DNA of 44,082 nucleotides from the NCBI GenBank assembly GCA_905479975.1, contig CAJQOS010000063.1, forward strand, positions 1 through 44,082. Reading direction: 5' to 3'. Numbering within the stretch: the first letter of the stretch is position 1; each line of letters starts with the position of its first letter. This document shows, one piece after another, positions 27,316 through 35,344 of this stretch. The stretch comes from an uncultured Puniceicoccaceae bacterium (GTDB taxonomy: Bacteria > Verrucomicrobiota > Verrucomicrobiia > Opitutales > Coraliomargaritaceae). The notes under the pieces were generated by a model, which was not told the origin of the DNA, did no database searches, and worked only from the letters and a program-made list of their open reading frames with translations. Made by a program: the position numbers and the translations under genes.

Positions 27316-29128
27316 GAAAAATACAATTTTAGGTATCATCTGCATCGCAGCCGGCATCGGCTACATGTATAAGCAGACGAGCGATTTAAATGAACAGCGG
27401 CGTCAACAGCTACTCGAAGAGGCTAGTGTCGTCGAACAGGCGGTCGTAGCAACTCCGGAGGCGGATGTTGCGAGCGCTCCTGTCGAGGAGGGGGAGAATG
27501 CGTTGGGGCTATTGGTTCAACCCGTCGAGTCTGTTGCGGTCGTCGAGCAACCTGAGGTCGTTGCAGATGAGCAGATTGTCACGCTCTCCAACGAATATAT
27601 CGAGGTTGAGTTTACGACGCTGGGCGGAGCGATTCGCACTGTCGAATTCTTGCAGTCGAAACGCGGAGAGCGCGATGATTACGTCTTTAATGCGGACGGT
27701 CGCCTGCCAGCGCTGAGTCTTAGCCTCGCTGGGCGTGATGGTGGCATGCAAGAGTTCGCGCTCCCTTATGCGATCGAGCAGCAAACCGCTGATTCGATCA
27801 CATTTGTCTTTAACTCCGGTGATGGTCTTGTGTTGCGCCGCACCTACTCGCTGGCGCAGACGGGAGCCGAGCAAGATCCTTACATTATTCGTCACAGCAC
27901 GACTTTTAATAATCAAGCAGCGACTCCTCAGGCGCTCTCTACGATTTATCTCAACCTCGGCACTGCGCGTGCGATTTCGGAGAAGCAACTGCCAGCTTTC
28001 TTGAATGTCGGTTATTTTGACGGTGATGATGCCGAATTCGTTGCAATTAATAAGCTGACCGGGGGCAAGGGCTTCTTGGGTATCGGCGCGAGTGAGCCGA
28101 CTGAAGAGTTAGAGCGCTCGGTGAGCAGTGAATGGGTGTCGGTAAAGAATCAGTTTTTCGCAGCAGTGCTTTCCTCAGAGGCGAAGGGGCGCGATCTGTT
28201 TATCTATAAGGTCGAAGCGCCTGAGTCTGCGGATGGCACCGTTGGTCGCCCAGGTATTTCCGGTAGTGTTGGCTATGAGGTCGGCACTGTTGCTGCTGGC
28301 TCGGCAAAGACCCTCGACTTTGATTTCTTCGTTGGACCGAAGGAGTTCAAGCGCCTACAGGCACTTGGCAATCAGCAAGACGAAGTCATGCAGTTCGGCT
28401 TCTTGAGCTTTATCAGTAAGCTGCTGCTCTCATTCATGTATGGCATTCATTCGATTGTGCCGAGCTGGGGCTGGTCGATCGTGATCATGACGATCTGCAT
28501 CAAGACGCTCTTTTGGCCACTCTCTGCTAAGGCGAGTCGCTCGCAGAAGCGCATGGCTAAGATCCAAGGACCGATGGCTGAGCTGAAGGAGAAGTATAAG
28601 GACAACCCTCAGAAGCTTCAGCAGGAGACGCTCAAGGTCTTTAAGGAAAATAAGGTGAACCCCGTCGCGGGCTGCTTGCCGATGATCATTCAGATGCCGA
28701 TTTTCCTCGGACTCTTTTACATGCTTCGCTCTGCCTCTGAGCTGCGCCACGAGTCGTTTCTCTGGGTGAGTGACCTCTCGATGCCAGATACGTTGACGTA
28801 TATTGCGGGCTATCCGTTGAACATCCTGCCGTTGATCATGGGCCTGACGATGTTCTTCCAAATGCGCATGATGCCCGTTTCGCCAACAGCGGACCCTGCT
28901 CAGCAGAAGATTTTCAAGTTCTTGCCCTTCATCTTCTTGGTCTTCCTTTACAATTTCTCTTCAGGCCTGGTCCTTTACTGGACAGTGCAAAATCTTTTGA
29001 CCATTCTACAACAGAAGATCATTAATAGCCGTCCGGATGAAGAACTGACGCCCGTCGTCGCTGCCAAAGCCGCTGCGCCGACTGGTAAAGGTGGTTCGCC
29101 GAGCACGAAATCTCGTAAGAAAAAATAA
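27308..29128 (+). CDS. yidC: Membrane protein insertase YidC
   Basis: A 606-residue insertase of the Gram-negative type. N-terminal helix (ILGIICIAAGIGYMY, 7-22); Glu/Val-rich linker; large periplasmic beta domain (about 90-355: IVTLSNEYIEVEFTTLGGAI, then FFAAVLS and FDFFVGPKEF). The conserved five-helix core follows (about 375-575: IVPSWGWSIVIMTICIKTLF with the hydrophilic-groove Arg in SRSQKRM, NPVAGCLPMIIQMPIFLGLF, and YNFSSGLVLYWTVQNLLTIL). A basic tail (STKSRKKK) probably contacts the ribosome. It overlaps yidD by 8 bp, so the four genes rpmH-rnpA-yidD-yidC are one operon. jag/khpB and mnmE, common next members, are absent. Confidence 0.97.
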   Translation: MDKKNTILGIICIAAGIGYMYKQTSDLNEQRRQQLLEEASVVEQAVVATPEADVASAPVEEGENALGLLVQPVESVAVVEQPEVVADEQIVTLSNEYIEVEFTTLGGAIRTVEFLQSKRGERDDYVFNADGRLPALSLSLAGRDGGMQEFALPYAIEQQTADSITFVFNSGDGLVLRRTYSLAQTGAEQDPYIIRHSTTFNNQAATPQALSTIYLNLGTARAISEKQLPAFLNVGYFDGDDAEFVAINKLTGGKGFLGIGASEPTEELERSVSSEWVSVKNQFFAAVLSSEAKGRDLFIYKVEAPESADGTVGRPGISGSVGYEVGTVAAGSAKTLDFDFFVGPKEFKRLQALGNQQDEVMQFGFLSFISKLLLSFMYGIHSIVPSWGWSIVIMTICIKTLFWPLSAKASRSQKRMAKIQGPMAELKEKYKDNPQKLQQETLKVFKENKVNPVAGCLPMIIQMPIFLGLFYMLRSASELRHESFLWVSDLSMPDTLTYIAGYPLNILPLIMGLTMFFQMRMMPVSPTADPAQQKIFKFLPFIFLVFLYNFSSGLVLYWTVQNLLTILQQKIINSRPDEELTPVVAAKAAAPTGKGGSPSTKSRKKK

Positions 29129-29143
29129 ATTCCCCACTTCCAT

Positions 29144-29169
29144 AAATTACGATTCGCGCTGCGTAATTT
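29144..29169 (+). terminator. Possible terminator hairpin after yidC
   Basis: An 8-bp inverted repeat AAATTACG/CGTAATTT with a 10-base loop lies 15 bp after the yidC stop. The stem is AT-rich and no proper T run follows, so termination is weakly supported; it may be only a regulatory or mRNA-end hairpin. Confidence 0.35.
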
Positions 29170-29216
29170 TGGTCTTTCAGCTTTTCAGCGTTTCATAATT
29201 CAGCTTTTTTTTAGAT

Positions 29217-29963
29217 ATGTCAGGACACAGTAAATGGGCTACAATTAAACGAGCAAAGGGCGCTACAGACGCCAAGCGCGGTAAAATCTTCAGCGTGATC
29301 AGTAAGGATATCACACTCGCGGCTCGTGCCGGTGGTGGTGATCCTTCGATGAATCCACGCTTGCGCACCGTGATTGCAAAGGCGAAAGAGGCGAATATGC
29401 CCAATGATAATGTTGAGCGTGCGATTAAAAAAGGCACCGGTGAACTGCCGGGCGTCGTCTACGAAGAAATCGTTTACGAAGGCTATGCGCCCAGCGGTGT
29501 GGGGCTTATTGTAGAGATTACCACAGATAATAAAAATCGTTCCGCTTCTGAAGTGCGTAGCACGATGACTAAGAATGGGGGCAATCTCGCTGGAATCGGT
29601 GCGGTGTCGTTTCAGTTCGATCACGTCGGTCAATTTATCATCGATGCGAAGCAGGCCGATGAAGAGACGCTGATGGATGTGGCGCTCGAAGCAGGTGCCG
29701 AAGACATCAAAAACGAGGGCGATCACTTCGAGGTGATTTGCCCGATGTCCGAGTATGACTCGGTCTCACAGGCTTTGAGCGATAAGGGCATCGAATCTGA
29801 AGAGTCGGATCTCGTCTATTTGCCGAACATTCTCGTGCCAATCAGCGACAAAGAGAGCGCACGTAAAGTGCTGCACTTAATTGAGATTTTGGATGCTCTG
29901 GAGGATGTTAAAGCCGTCCACTCCAATCTCGATCTCGCCGATGGTGTGCTCGACGACAAATAA
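29217..29963 (+). CDS. YebC/PmpR/TACO1 family protein
   Basis: A 248-residue protein of the widespread YebC family; members act as transcriptional regulators or, as shown for some, as ribosome-associated factors relieving stalling at proline runs. It starts with the signature MSGHSKWATIKRAKGATDAKR, followed by GDPSMNPRLRTVIAKAK, the acidic middle domain with YEGYAPSGVGLIVE and DNKNRSASEVRST, and VFSVIS-type helical elements. Length and motifs are fully standard. The leader before the ATG is a run of T (GCTTTTTTTTAGAT), with no Shine-Dalgarno. It lies 88 bp after yidC, possibly in its own unit. Confidence 0.95.
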   Translation: MSGHSKWATIKRAKGATDAKRGKIFSVISKDITLAARAGGGDPSMNPRLRTVIAKAKEANMPNDNVERAIKKGTGELPGVVYEEIVYEGYAPSGVGLIVEITTDNKNRSASEVRSTMTKNGGNLAGIGAVSFQFDHVGQFIIDAKQADEETLMDVALEAGAEDIKNEGDHFEVICPMSEYDSVSQALSDKGIESEESDLVYLPNILVPISDKESARKVLHLIEILDALEDVKAVHSNLDLADGVLDDK

Positions 29964-30035
29964 TAATCTTTTTAGCGCCTTTAAAAAACCTCTTGCCAAG
30001 CCCCTTCGGGCTTTGCAGCTTCATCTTCTTAAACA

Positions 30036-30314
30036 ATGAACCCCAAAATAAACATGCGTTGTAAAATTCTTGCTCTTCTTTCTCTTGCCGCTTCGGCACT
30101 CGTATTCACAGGTTGCTATCATGATGGTGGCAAAGCACAGCTGGAAAAAGAGGAAACCAATGTCTTTGGCTTCTATAAAAATGTGCAAGAGAGTTATGCG
30201 CCCTCTGGTCCTAATACTTTTAAGTTTAACTCCGACGAGCTCTACACACGTAAGAACTTCTCTGGTGATAAGACCACGCTTCTTTGGGGCTTTATCACGA
30301 TCGAGGACTACTAG
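30036..30314 (+). CDS. Small putative lipoprotein
   Basis: Not recognised. The 92-residue frame has a basic N terminus and a hydrophobic stretch (ILALLSLAASALVFTGC) ending in a lipobox-like FTGC, so signal peptidase II processing at Cys26 is likely; Phe at -3 is not the commonest residue. The mature part is about 67 residues, polar, with FGFYKNVQESYAP and TTLLWGFITIEDY. A second ATG at 30054 would trim six residues and is equally possible. A strong bidirectional terminator follows. A weak AAGCCC/GGGCTT hairpin precedes it at 29998-30013. Confidence 0.72.
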   Translation: MNPKINMRCKILALLSLAASALVFTGCYHDGGKAQLEKEETNVFGFYKNVQESYAPSGPNTFKFNSDELYTRKNFSGDKTTLLWGFITIEDY

Positions 30315-30341
30315 GCCGTATTCGTCCTGACTTTTTATTCT

Positions 30342-30372
30342 AAAGCCGCTTCCAATTGGGAGCGGCTTTTTT
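30342..30372. terminator. Strong Rho-independent terminator
   Basis: A near-perfect 12-bp stem, AAAGCCGCT...AGCGGCTTT with a central CC/GG and AATT loop, is followed by six Ts. It ends the small lipoprotein transcript, 28 bp after its stop. The complement also carries a short T run, so it could act in both directions. Confidence 0.9.
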
Positions 30373-30415
30373 CTTGGCAACTTCGCCGTCCTTCCACGGG
30401 ATGTTGCCTTTACCC

Positions 30416-32035
30416 ATGCCACACAACGTCGCCTACTTTTTATCTGAACAAGCTGCTCAACATCCTGAGGCGGCTGCGGTGCGTGCGCCTGTCGGTCGTG
30501 AATCTGAGGGTGCGATTCGCTATGTGGCACGTAGTTTTTCGCAGCTCGATTCTGAGGCAGCGGCGACGGCGCATTACTTTGCCGCGAAGGGGATACAGCG
30601 AGGCACCCGCGTGTTGCTGATGGTCCAGCCGGGCTTGGACCTGATTCGTATTGTCTTTGCGTTGTTCCGCATGGGGGCCGTGCCGATCGTGATCGACCCG
30701 GGCATGGGCTTGAAGCGCTTCTTGCGTTGCGTGCGTCATTCGCAACCGGAGGCGGTGATCGGCATTCCTGCGGCGATCTGGGTGTCGCGATTTTTTCGTC
30801 CGAGCTTTCGGGGTGTATCGGTCAAGATTTCGGTTGGCTCTGGATTTGAAAAGCAAGTCGCACGATTTACCGGGCAAGGGGACTTTCCGGTGGTGGACTC
30901 TGCGGAGGATGAATTGGCGGCGGTTTTGTTTACCTCTGGCTCGACTGGGCCGGCGAAGGGCGTCTGCTATGCGCACGGCATGTTTGTGGCTCAAGTGGAA
31001 GCGATTCGCGCGCAATATGGAATCGAAGCCGGCGAGGTGGATCTGCCGATGTTGCCCGTGTTCGCCTTGTTTAATCCAGCGCTGGGAATGTGCACAGTGG
31101 TGCCGGAGATGAATCCGAGCCGACCTGCGACGGTTGATCCAGAAAAAATCGTGCGGGCGATCCAGCAAAATGCGGTGACCAATAGTTTTGGTTCGCCGGC
31201 GCTGTGGACGAAGATCGCACGTTATTGTGAGGCGCATGCGGTGACGCTGCCGAGTGTGCGTCGTATTCTCATGGCGGGTGCGCCGGTGCCGCCTGCGCTG
31301 ATGCAGCAGATGGAGGCGATTATCCCTAATGGCGAGATTCATACCCCGTATGGCGCAACCGAGGCGTTGCCTGTGAGCTCAATCGCCTCGACGGAGGTGT
31401 TGAGTGAGACTGCGGTGCGCACCGCTCAGGGCGATGGCACCTGCGTGGGGAGCCCGCTCCCAGGGGTGGATGTGCGGATTGTGCAACCAGAGGATGGGGC
31501 GATTGTTACGATTGATGAGATCGTGGAACTGCCAGTCGGTGCGATTGGCGAGATTATCGTGCGTGGCCCGTCGGTCACGCGTGGCTACGATAAGCGTCCA
31601 GATGCGGATGCCGATTCAAAGATCACGGATGGCGAGCGCCATTGGCACCGCATGGGAGATCTGGGTTGGATCGGTGATGCGGGGCGCCTCTGGTTTTGTG
31701 GGCGTAAAGTCGAGCATGTGCGCACTCCTGACGGGCCGCTCTATACGGATTGTTGCGAGGCGATTTTTAATGCACATTCACAGGTGTTTCGCTCGGCTCT
31801 CATTGATGTGGGCGGCGGGCGTCCAGCGATTGTGATCGAGCCGGAGACGGGGATGTTTCCTTTGAGTTCTACTGCGCAGAGCGAATTGATCGAAAGCTTG
31901 CGCGTGATCGCACAGAGCCATGCGATGACGAGCGGAATCGATACATTTTTCTTTGAAAAGTCGTTTCCTGTGGATGTGCGGCATAATGCGAAGATTCACC
32001 GTTTGTCACTTGCGAGGAAGTTTGCTGATGCGTAG
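30416..32035 (+). CDS. oleC: OleC-type acyl-AMP ligase / beta-lactone synthetase
   Basis: OleC converts the 2-alkyl-3-hydroxyalkanoic acid made by OleA and OleD into a beta-lactone, which OleB decarboxylates to a long-chain cis-olefin. This ANL-superfamily protein has the ATP loop LFTSGSTGPAKGVCYAHG. It also has the OleC-characteristic run YGIEAGEVDLPMLPVFALFN / PALGMCTVVPEMNPSRPA, then PYGATEALPVS and WHRMGDLGWIGDAGRLWFCG. It is about 540 residues from ATG 30416; another ATG at 30401 is possible, and the frame's TTG at 30356 falls inside the terminator and is rejected. oleD follows after 12 bp. oleA and oleB are not in the window; in other taxa the four genes usually cluster or B and C are fused. 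Confidence 0.88.
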   Translation: MPHNVAYFLSEQAAQHPEAAAVRAPVGRESEGAIRYVARSFSQLDSEAAATAHYFAAKGIQRGTRVLLMVQPGLDLIRIVFALFRMGAVPIVIDPGMGLKRFLRCVRHSQPEAVIGIPAAIWVSRFFRPSFRGVSVKISVGSGFEKQVARFTGQGDFPVVDSAEDELAAVLFTSGSTGPAKGVCYAHGMFVAQVEAIRAQYGIEAGEVDLPMLPVFALFNPALGMCTVVPEMNPSRPATVDPEKIVRAIQQNAVTNSFGSPALWTKIARYCEAHAVTLPSVRRILMAGAPVPPALMQQMEAIIPNGEIHTPYGATEALPVSSIASTEVLSETAVRTAQGDGTCVGSPLPGVDVRIVQPEDGAIVTIDEIVELPVGAIGEIIVRGPSVTRGYDKRPDADADSKITDGERHWHRMGDLGWIGDAGRLWFCGRKVEHVRTPDGPLYTDCCEAIFNAHSQVFRSALIDVGGGRPAIVIEPETGMFPLSSTAQSELIESLRVIAQSHAMTSGIDTFFFEKSFPVDVRHNAKIHRLSLARKFADA

Positions 32036-32047
32036 GTCTGCCCGTAG

Positions 32048-33040
32048 ATGAAGATTTTGGTGACAGGTGGAGGCGGCTTTGTTGGCGGCTATGTGATTGA
32101 GCGTTTATTGGCGCGCGGCTATGTGGTGCGTTCGATCGGGCGTTCGCCGCAGCCGCAGTTAGAGGCGCAAGGCGTGGAAGTGGTGTGTGGTGATTTGACG
32201 GATGCGAAAGTCGTATCGTCAGCCTGTGAGGGAATCGATGCCGTGTTTCATGTTGCCGCACGAGCGGGCGTCTGGGGCAGTTGGGAGAGTTATTATCAGC
32301 CGAATGTCGTCGGCACGCGCAATGTGGTGGCTGCGTGTCGTGAGCAGGGCGTTGGACGTTTGATCTATACCAGCACGCCGAGTGTGGTGTTTAATCGGCA
32401 GGCAATCAGTGGTGGTGATGAGTCGCTGCCCTATGGGCGTGACTGGCTGTGCCACTACGCGCATACCAAGGCGATTGCGGAACGCGAGGCACTGGCGGCG
32501 AATTCTGAGTCTTTAAAAATCGTAGCTTTGCGGCCGCATTTGATTTTCGGGCCAGGCGATCCTCATTTGTTGCCGCGTGTGATCGATAGTGTGAAGGCGG
32601 GGCGTTTGAAAATTGTCGGCGATGGCCGCAGTCGGGTGGATGTTTCGTATGTGGGGAACGTGGCCGATGCGCATCTGGATGCGTTTGATGCGCTGGACTC
32701 GGGTGCGGGGGCAGGGCAGGCGTATTTTATTTCGCAGGGTGAGCCGGTGGAGCTGTGGCCGTGGGTGAACTCGATTCTTGAAAGTTTGGGGCATACGCCT
32801 TTGACGAAGCAGCTTCCGTTGCCGGTGGCATATAGTGTCGGCGCGGTGTGTGAGGGTGTGTGGAAGGTGCTTGGTCGTCGCGACGAGCCGCCGATCACGC
32901 GTTTCGTCGCTGTGGAGCTGGCGAAGGATCACTATTTCGATATCAGCGCGGCGCGGCGTGATTTAGGTTATGCGGTGAAGGTGCCGATGAAAGCGGCGTT
33001 GCAGTTGACTATTAGCGATCTGCATGGTCGCGGGTTTTAG
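32048..33040 (+). CDS. oleD: OleD-type NAD(P)H-dependent 2-alkyl-3-oxoalkanoate reductase
   Basis: An extended SDR/3-beta-HSD-like enzyme of 330 residues that reduces the beta-keto acid formed by OleA. Rossmann motif LVTGGGGFVGGYVIERLL (4-21); FHVAARAGVWGSWESYYQPN, a signature of OleD-like proteins; STPSVVFN; catalytic Tyr-x3-Lys in YAHTKAIAEREA; then LRPHLIFGPGDPHLLPRV. The gene follows oleC by 12 bp and is clearly co-transcribed. A general 3-beta-hydroxysteroid dehydrogenase role is the alternative, but pairing with OleC makes OleD more likely. The pseudo-kinase gene follows 56 bp later on the same strand. Confidence 0.87.
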   Translation: MKILVTGGGGFVGGYVIERLLARGYVVRSIGRSPQPQLEAQGVEVVCGDLTDAKVVSSACEGIDAVFHVAARAGVWGSWESYYQPNVVGTRNVVAACREQGVGRLIYTSTPSVVFNRQAISGGDESLPYGRDWLCHYAHTKAIAEREALAANSESLKIVALRPHLIFGPGDPHLLPRVIDSVKAGRLKIVGDGRSRVDVSYVGNVADAHLDAFDALDSGAGAGQAYFISQGEPVELWPWVNSILESLGHTPLTKQLPLPVAYSVGAVCEGVWKVLGRRDEPPITRFVAVELAKDHYFDISAARRDLGYAVKVPMKAALQLTISDLHGRGF

Positions 33041-33096
33041 ATTGTTTGAGTCCGATCGCAGTTGACGAGGGCGATGTGTGTGGGTGGATTTGGTGA

Positions 33097-34437
33097 GTGG
33101 AGATTGAAAATTCAAAAATTTTAGTGGTTCTCGTTCTTGTTGTCATCGTGGAGTTTGCGATTATTTGCGCGTTGATCGGCGTGGTTCTGCGTAAGCGCAA
33201 GCAGGTGAGTTCGGAAGTATCTGCACCCGTCGTAGAGCCTTTAAAGGCTGAGGCGTCTCGACTGGCTCCGGCTTCGAATGCGTTGTTTGCGACGCTCTCG
33301 CGTGAGTTGCGCACGCCGCTCAACGGATTGTTGGGGCTCGCTCAGATTATGCAGGAAGAGAATCCGAGTGAGGATGGCGTGGCGATAGAGGGCTGTGCTC
33401 GGCATATGTTGGCGGTGCTCGCTACATTGGTGAATCTATCTAAGATTCAAACCGAGTGGGATGATTTGCCGGAGCACCGAGAGTGGGTGAGCCTTCACGA
33501 TTTGATGGAGCAGTTGAAGCGAGATGTGGTTTTTCGTGCGGATTTACGTGGGCTTAAGCTCGAGATTCAGCATCAGGATAAGACCTTGCGCTTGCGAGGG
33601 GATGGCGACCATCTGCGGGCGATTGTTGAGAATGCATTGTTGGGCTCGATCGAGAGTGTGCCTTTAGTCGAAATTCCGACGGCAAAGGAGATCCTGCATG
33701 TATCATGGAGCACCGAGGGTTCGGATGTGAAAGTCGAAATCGTGAATCCTCGCGAGGAGTATATTGCGGAGCGTCGACAGCAAATCGAGGAAGTGTTCCG
33801 TATGACGACCGGAGAGAATCATGCGCGCATCAAGATGGAGTATTTGTATTGGGCGGTGTCGTCTGCGCTGCTGGAGCGTTATCACGGTGTGATGTATGCC
33901 GACCCGGTTGAAACGGGCGGGGTGGACACGCTCTTGTCTTTCGAGATGGAGCAAATGCAAGCCTCTGCGACTGGTGAATTGCCGCGTGGCGGGCTCCGTT
34001 TGGATCAGCCAGGGAAGGCGGCCAAGTCGCTGTTAGCGCTGCCAGTGAGTCTTTCCTTGATCGTTGCGGAGGATGATCCGATCACTCGTCGGTTCATGCA
34101 GACTGTGCTGGGCCACATGAAGCAAGAGGTTGTTTTTGCGACGAATGGTCGAGATGTGTTGGAGCTGGTTCGGGGATCTAAAGGCTGTGATTTGATCCTG
34201 ATGGATATTGATATGCCGATTATGGATGGAATGGATGCTGCGCTTGCTTTGCGAGCGGGTGAGGCGGGCGAGCTCGGTAAGCATGTGCCGATCGTTGCCG
34301 TGACGGCATTCAGCACGTTGTCTGATTCTGGTAAGTTTAAGCAAGCTGGGATGGATTACTTCCTGCCCCAGCCAGTCAAATTGAGAGAGCTGCGCGAAGT
34401 CTTACTGGACGTGATTCGTCAGGAGCGTAAGAATTAA
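33097..34437 (+). CDS. Degenerate hybrid histidine kinase-receiver protein (pseudokinase)
   Basis: A 446-residue protein: one transmembrane helix (8-31), a HisKA-like helical pair (about 60-120), a HATPase-like region (about 165-285) and a C-terminal receiver (about 320-440). The H-box reads SRELRTPLNGLLG, so the phospho-acceptor His is replaced by Arg69 (codon CGT, one base from CAT). The N-box Asn179 remains (IVENALLG), but the G1 and G2 glycine motifs are missing (EIVNPREEYIAERR; ENHARIKMEY). The receiver keeps the acidic pocket (AEDD), Asp370 (LILMDIDMPIMDG) and Thr403, but the invariant Lys is Gln425 (FLPQPVKL). The protein can hardly autophosphorylate; it may scaffold or sense in the membrane. 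GTG start, downstream of oleD. Frame intact, so it is not a decaying pseudogene. Confidence 0.85.
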   Translation: MEIENSKILVVLVLVVIVEFAIICALIGVVLRKRKQVSSEVSAPVVEPLKAEASRLAPASNALFATLSRELRTPLNGLLGLAQIMQEENPSEDGVAIEGCARHMLAVLATLVNLSKIQTEWDDLPEHREWVSLHDLMEQLKRDVVFRADLRGLKLEIQHQDKTLRLRGDGDHLRAIVENALLGSIESVPLVEIPTAKEILHVSWSTEGSDVKVEIVNPREEYIAERRQQIEEVFRMTTGENHARIKMEYLYWAVSSALLERYHGVMYADPVETGGVDTLLSFEMEQMQASATGELPRGGLRLDQPGKAAKSLLALPVSLSLIVAEDDPITRRFMQTVLGHMKQEVVFATNGRDVLELVRGSKGCDLILMDIDMPIMDGMDAALALRAGEAGELGKHVPIVAVTAFSTLSDSGKFKQAGMDYFLPQPVKLRELREVLLDVIRQERKN

Positions 34438-34443
34438 TAATTC

Positions 34444-35247
34444 TTATGAACGCTGGCGTTTGGCTTCGTAGAGGCAGACGGCTGCTGCGGCTGCGACATT
34501 GAGCGAGTCGGCTCGGCCTTCCATTAGTATGCGGGTGCGTGTGTCGGCTTGTTTAAGCCAGTGATCGGTCAGGCCATCGCTTTCACTGCCGAAGAAGAGT
34601 GCGGTGGGCTTTGCGTAGTCGATGTCCCAGTGCAGGTTCTCGGTGTCGGGCGTGGTGGCGACGCTTTGGATCTGATTTTTCGAGAGCCACTCTGCGAGGT
34701 CGGCCTGTTCGGTGCAGACGATGGGCAGTGCAAAGACGAGCCCTTGTGAAGAACGAATCGCATTGGGATTGTAGAGATCGAGCACGCAGTCCACGAGGAT
34801 CACGGCATCGGCTCCTGCGCCGTCGGCACTGCGCAGGATGGCGCCGAGGTTGCCTGGCTTTTCGATGCCTTCAAGCACCAGTAGCAGAGGTGCTGCGGGG
34901 AGGGCGAGTTCATTGAGCGAGTGGCTTTGTTGCTGGGCGATCGCGATGATGCCGTCCGGCCCTTCACGGTAGGCGGCCTTGGTGAAGGCGTCTTCGCTTA
35001 TGCGCACGAGTGGCGCTCCGTCGTTGCGGCGGATATCATCAATAAATATTTTGTGCTGATCGGACGGGAAACATTCCGGGCAGTAGTAAATCGTTTCGAC
35101 CTCGTAACCGGAGCCGATGGCGTGTCCGAGCTCGCGCAGGCCTTCGACCAGAAAGCGCTCTTGGCGGTCGCGGTGCTTGCGTTCGCGGAGTTTGACTAGG
35201 TTTTTTACCTGATCGTTTTGACGGCTCTGAATGTAGGATTCTTCCAT
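34444..35247 (-). CDS. TrmH/SpoU family RNA 2'-O-methyltransferase
   Basis: A SPOUT-class methyltransferase, 267 residues. The N-terminal substrate-binding domain (about 1-100: NDQVKNLVKLRERKHRDRQE, then FLVEGLRELGHAI) resembles the L30e-like part of RlmB/TsnR. The knotted catalytic domain has motif 1 LVLEGIEKPGNLGAILRSAD, motif 2 ALFFGSESDGLTDHW and motif 3 EGRADSLNVAAAAAVCLYE. The target, rRNA or tRNA ribose, cannot be told. It has a good Shine-Dalgarno, AGGAG about 9 bases before the ATG (complement of 35257-35261), rare here. Divergent from the uracil methyltransferase gene; converges with the pseudokinase, whose stop is 6 bp away. Confidence 0.92.
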   Translation of the reverse strand: MEESYIQSRQNDQVKNLVKLRERKHRDRQERFLVEGLRELGHAIGSGYEVETIYYCPECFPSDQHKIFIDDIRRNDGAPLVRISEDAFTKAAYREGPDGIIAIAQQQSHSLNELALPAAPLLLVLEGIEKPGNLGAILRSADGAGADAVILVDCVLDLYNPNAIRSSQGLVFALPIVCTEQADLAEWLSKNQIQSVATTPDTENLHWDIDYAKPTALFFGSESDGLTDHWLKQADTRTRILMEGRADSLNVAAAAAVCLYEAKRQRS

Positions 35248-35344
35248 ATTGATTGGCTCCTATAAGGGCAAAAAGTTGACCGATGGGAAGCTTGTTATCT
35301 ATTTTAAGGTTGCAGGATGTCGCTGCATTGGGGAGGGCATGGGT

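Noticed and set aside
30356..30415. Extended start of oleC at TTG 30356
   Set aside because: The codon lies inside the stem of a strong terminator, so it would not be in most transcripts; the conserved region begins after ATG 30416.
32219..32464. Short minus-strand frames inside oleD and oleC
   Set aside because: They are composed of Arg/His/Thr-rich antisense sequence typical of GC-biased codon shadows.
35249..35344. Extended start of the uracil methyltransferase
   Set aside because: The extra 32 residues are not conserved in the family, and GGAGG with correct spacing marks ATG 35345.
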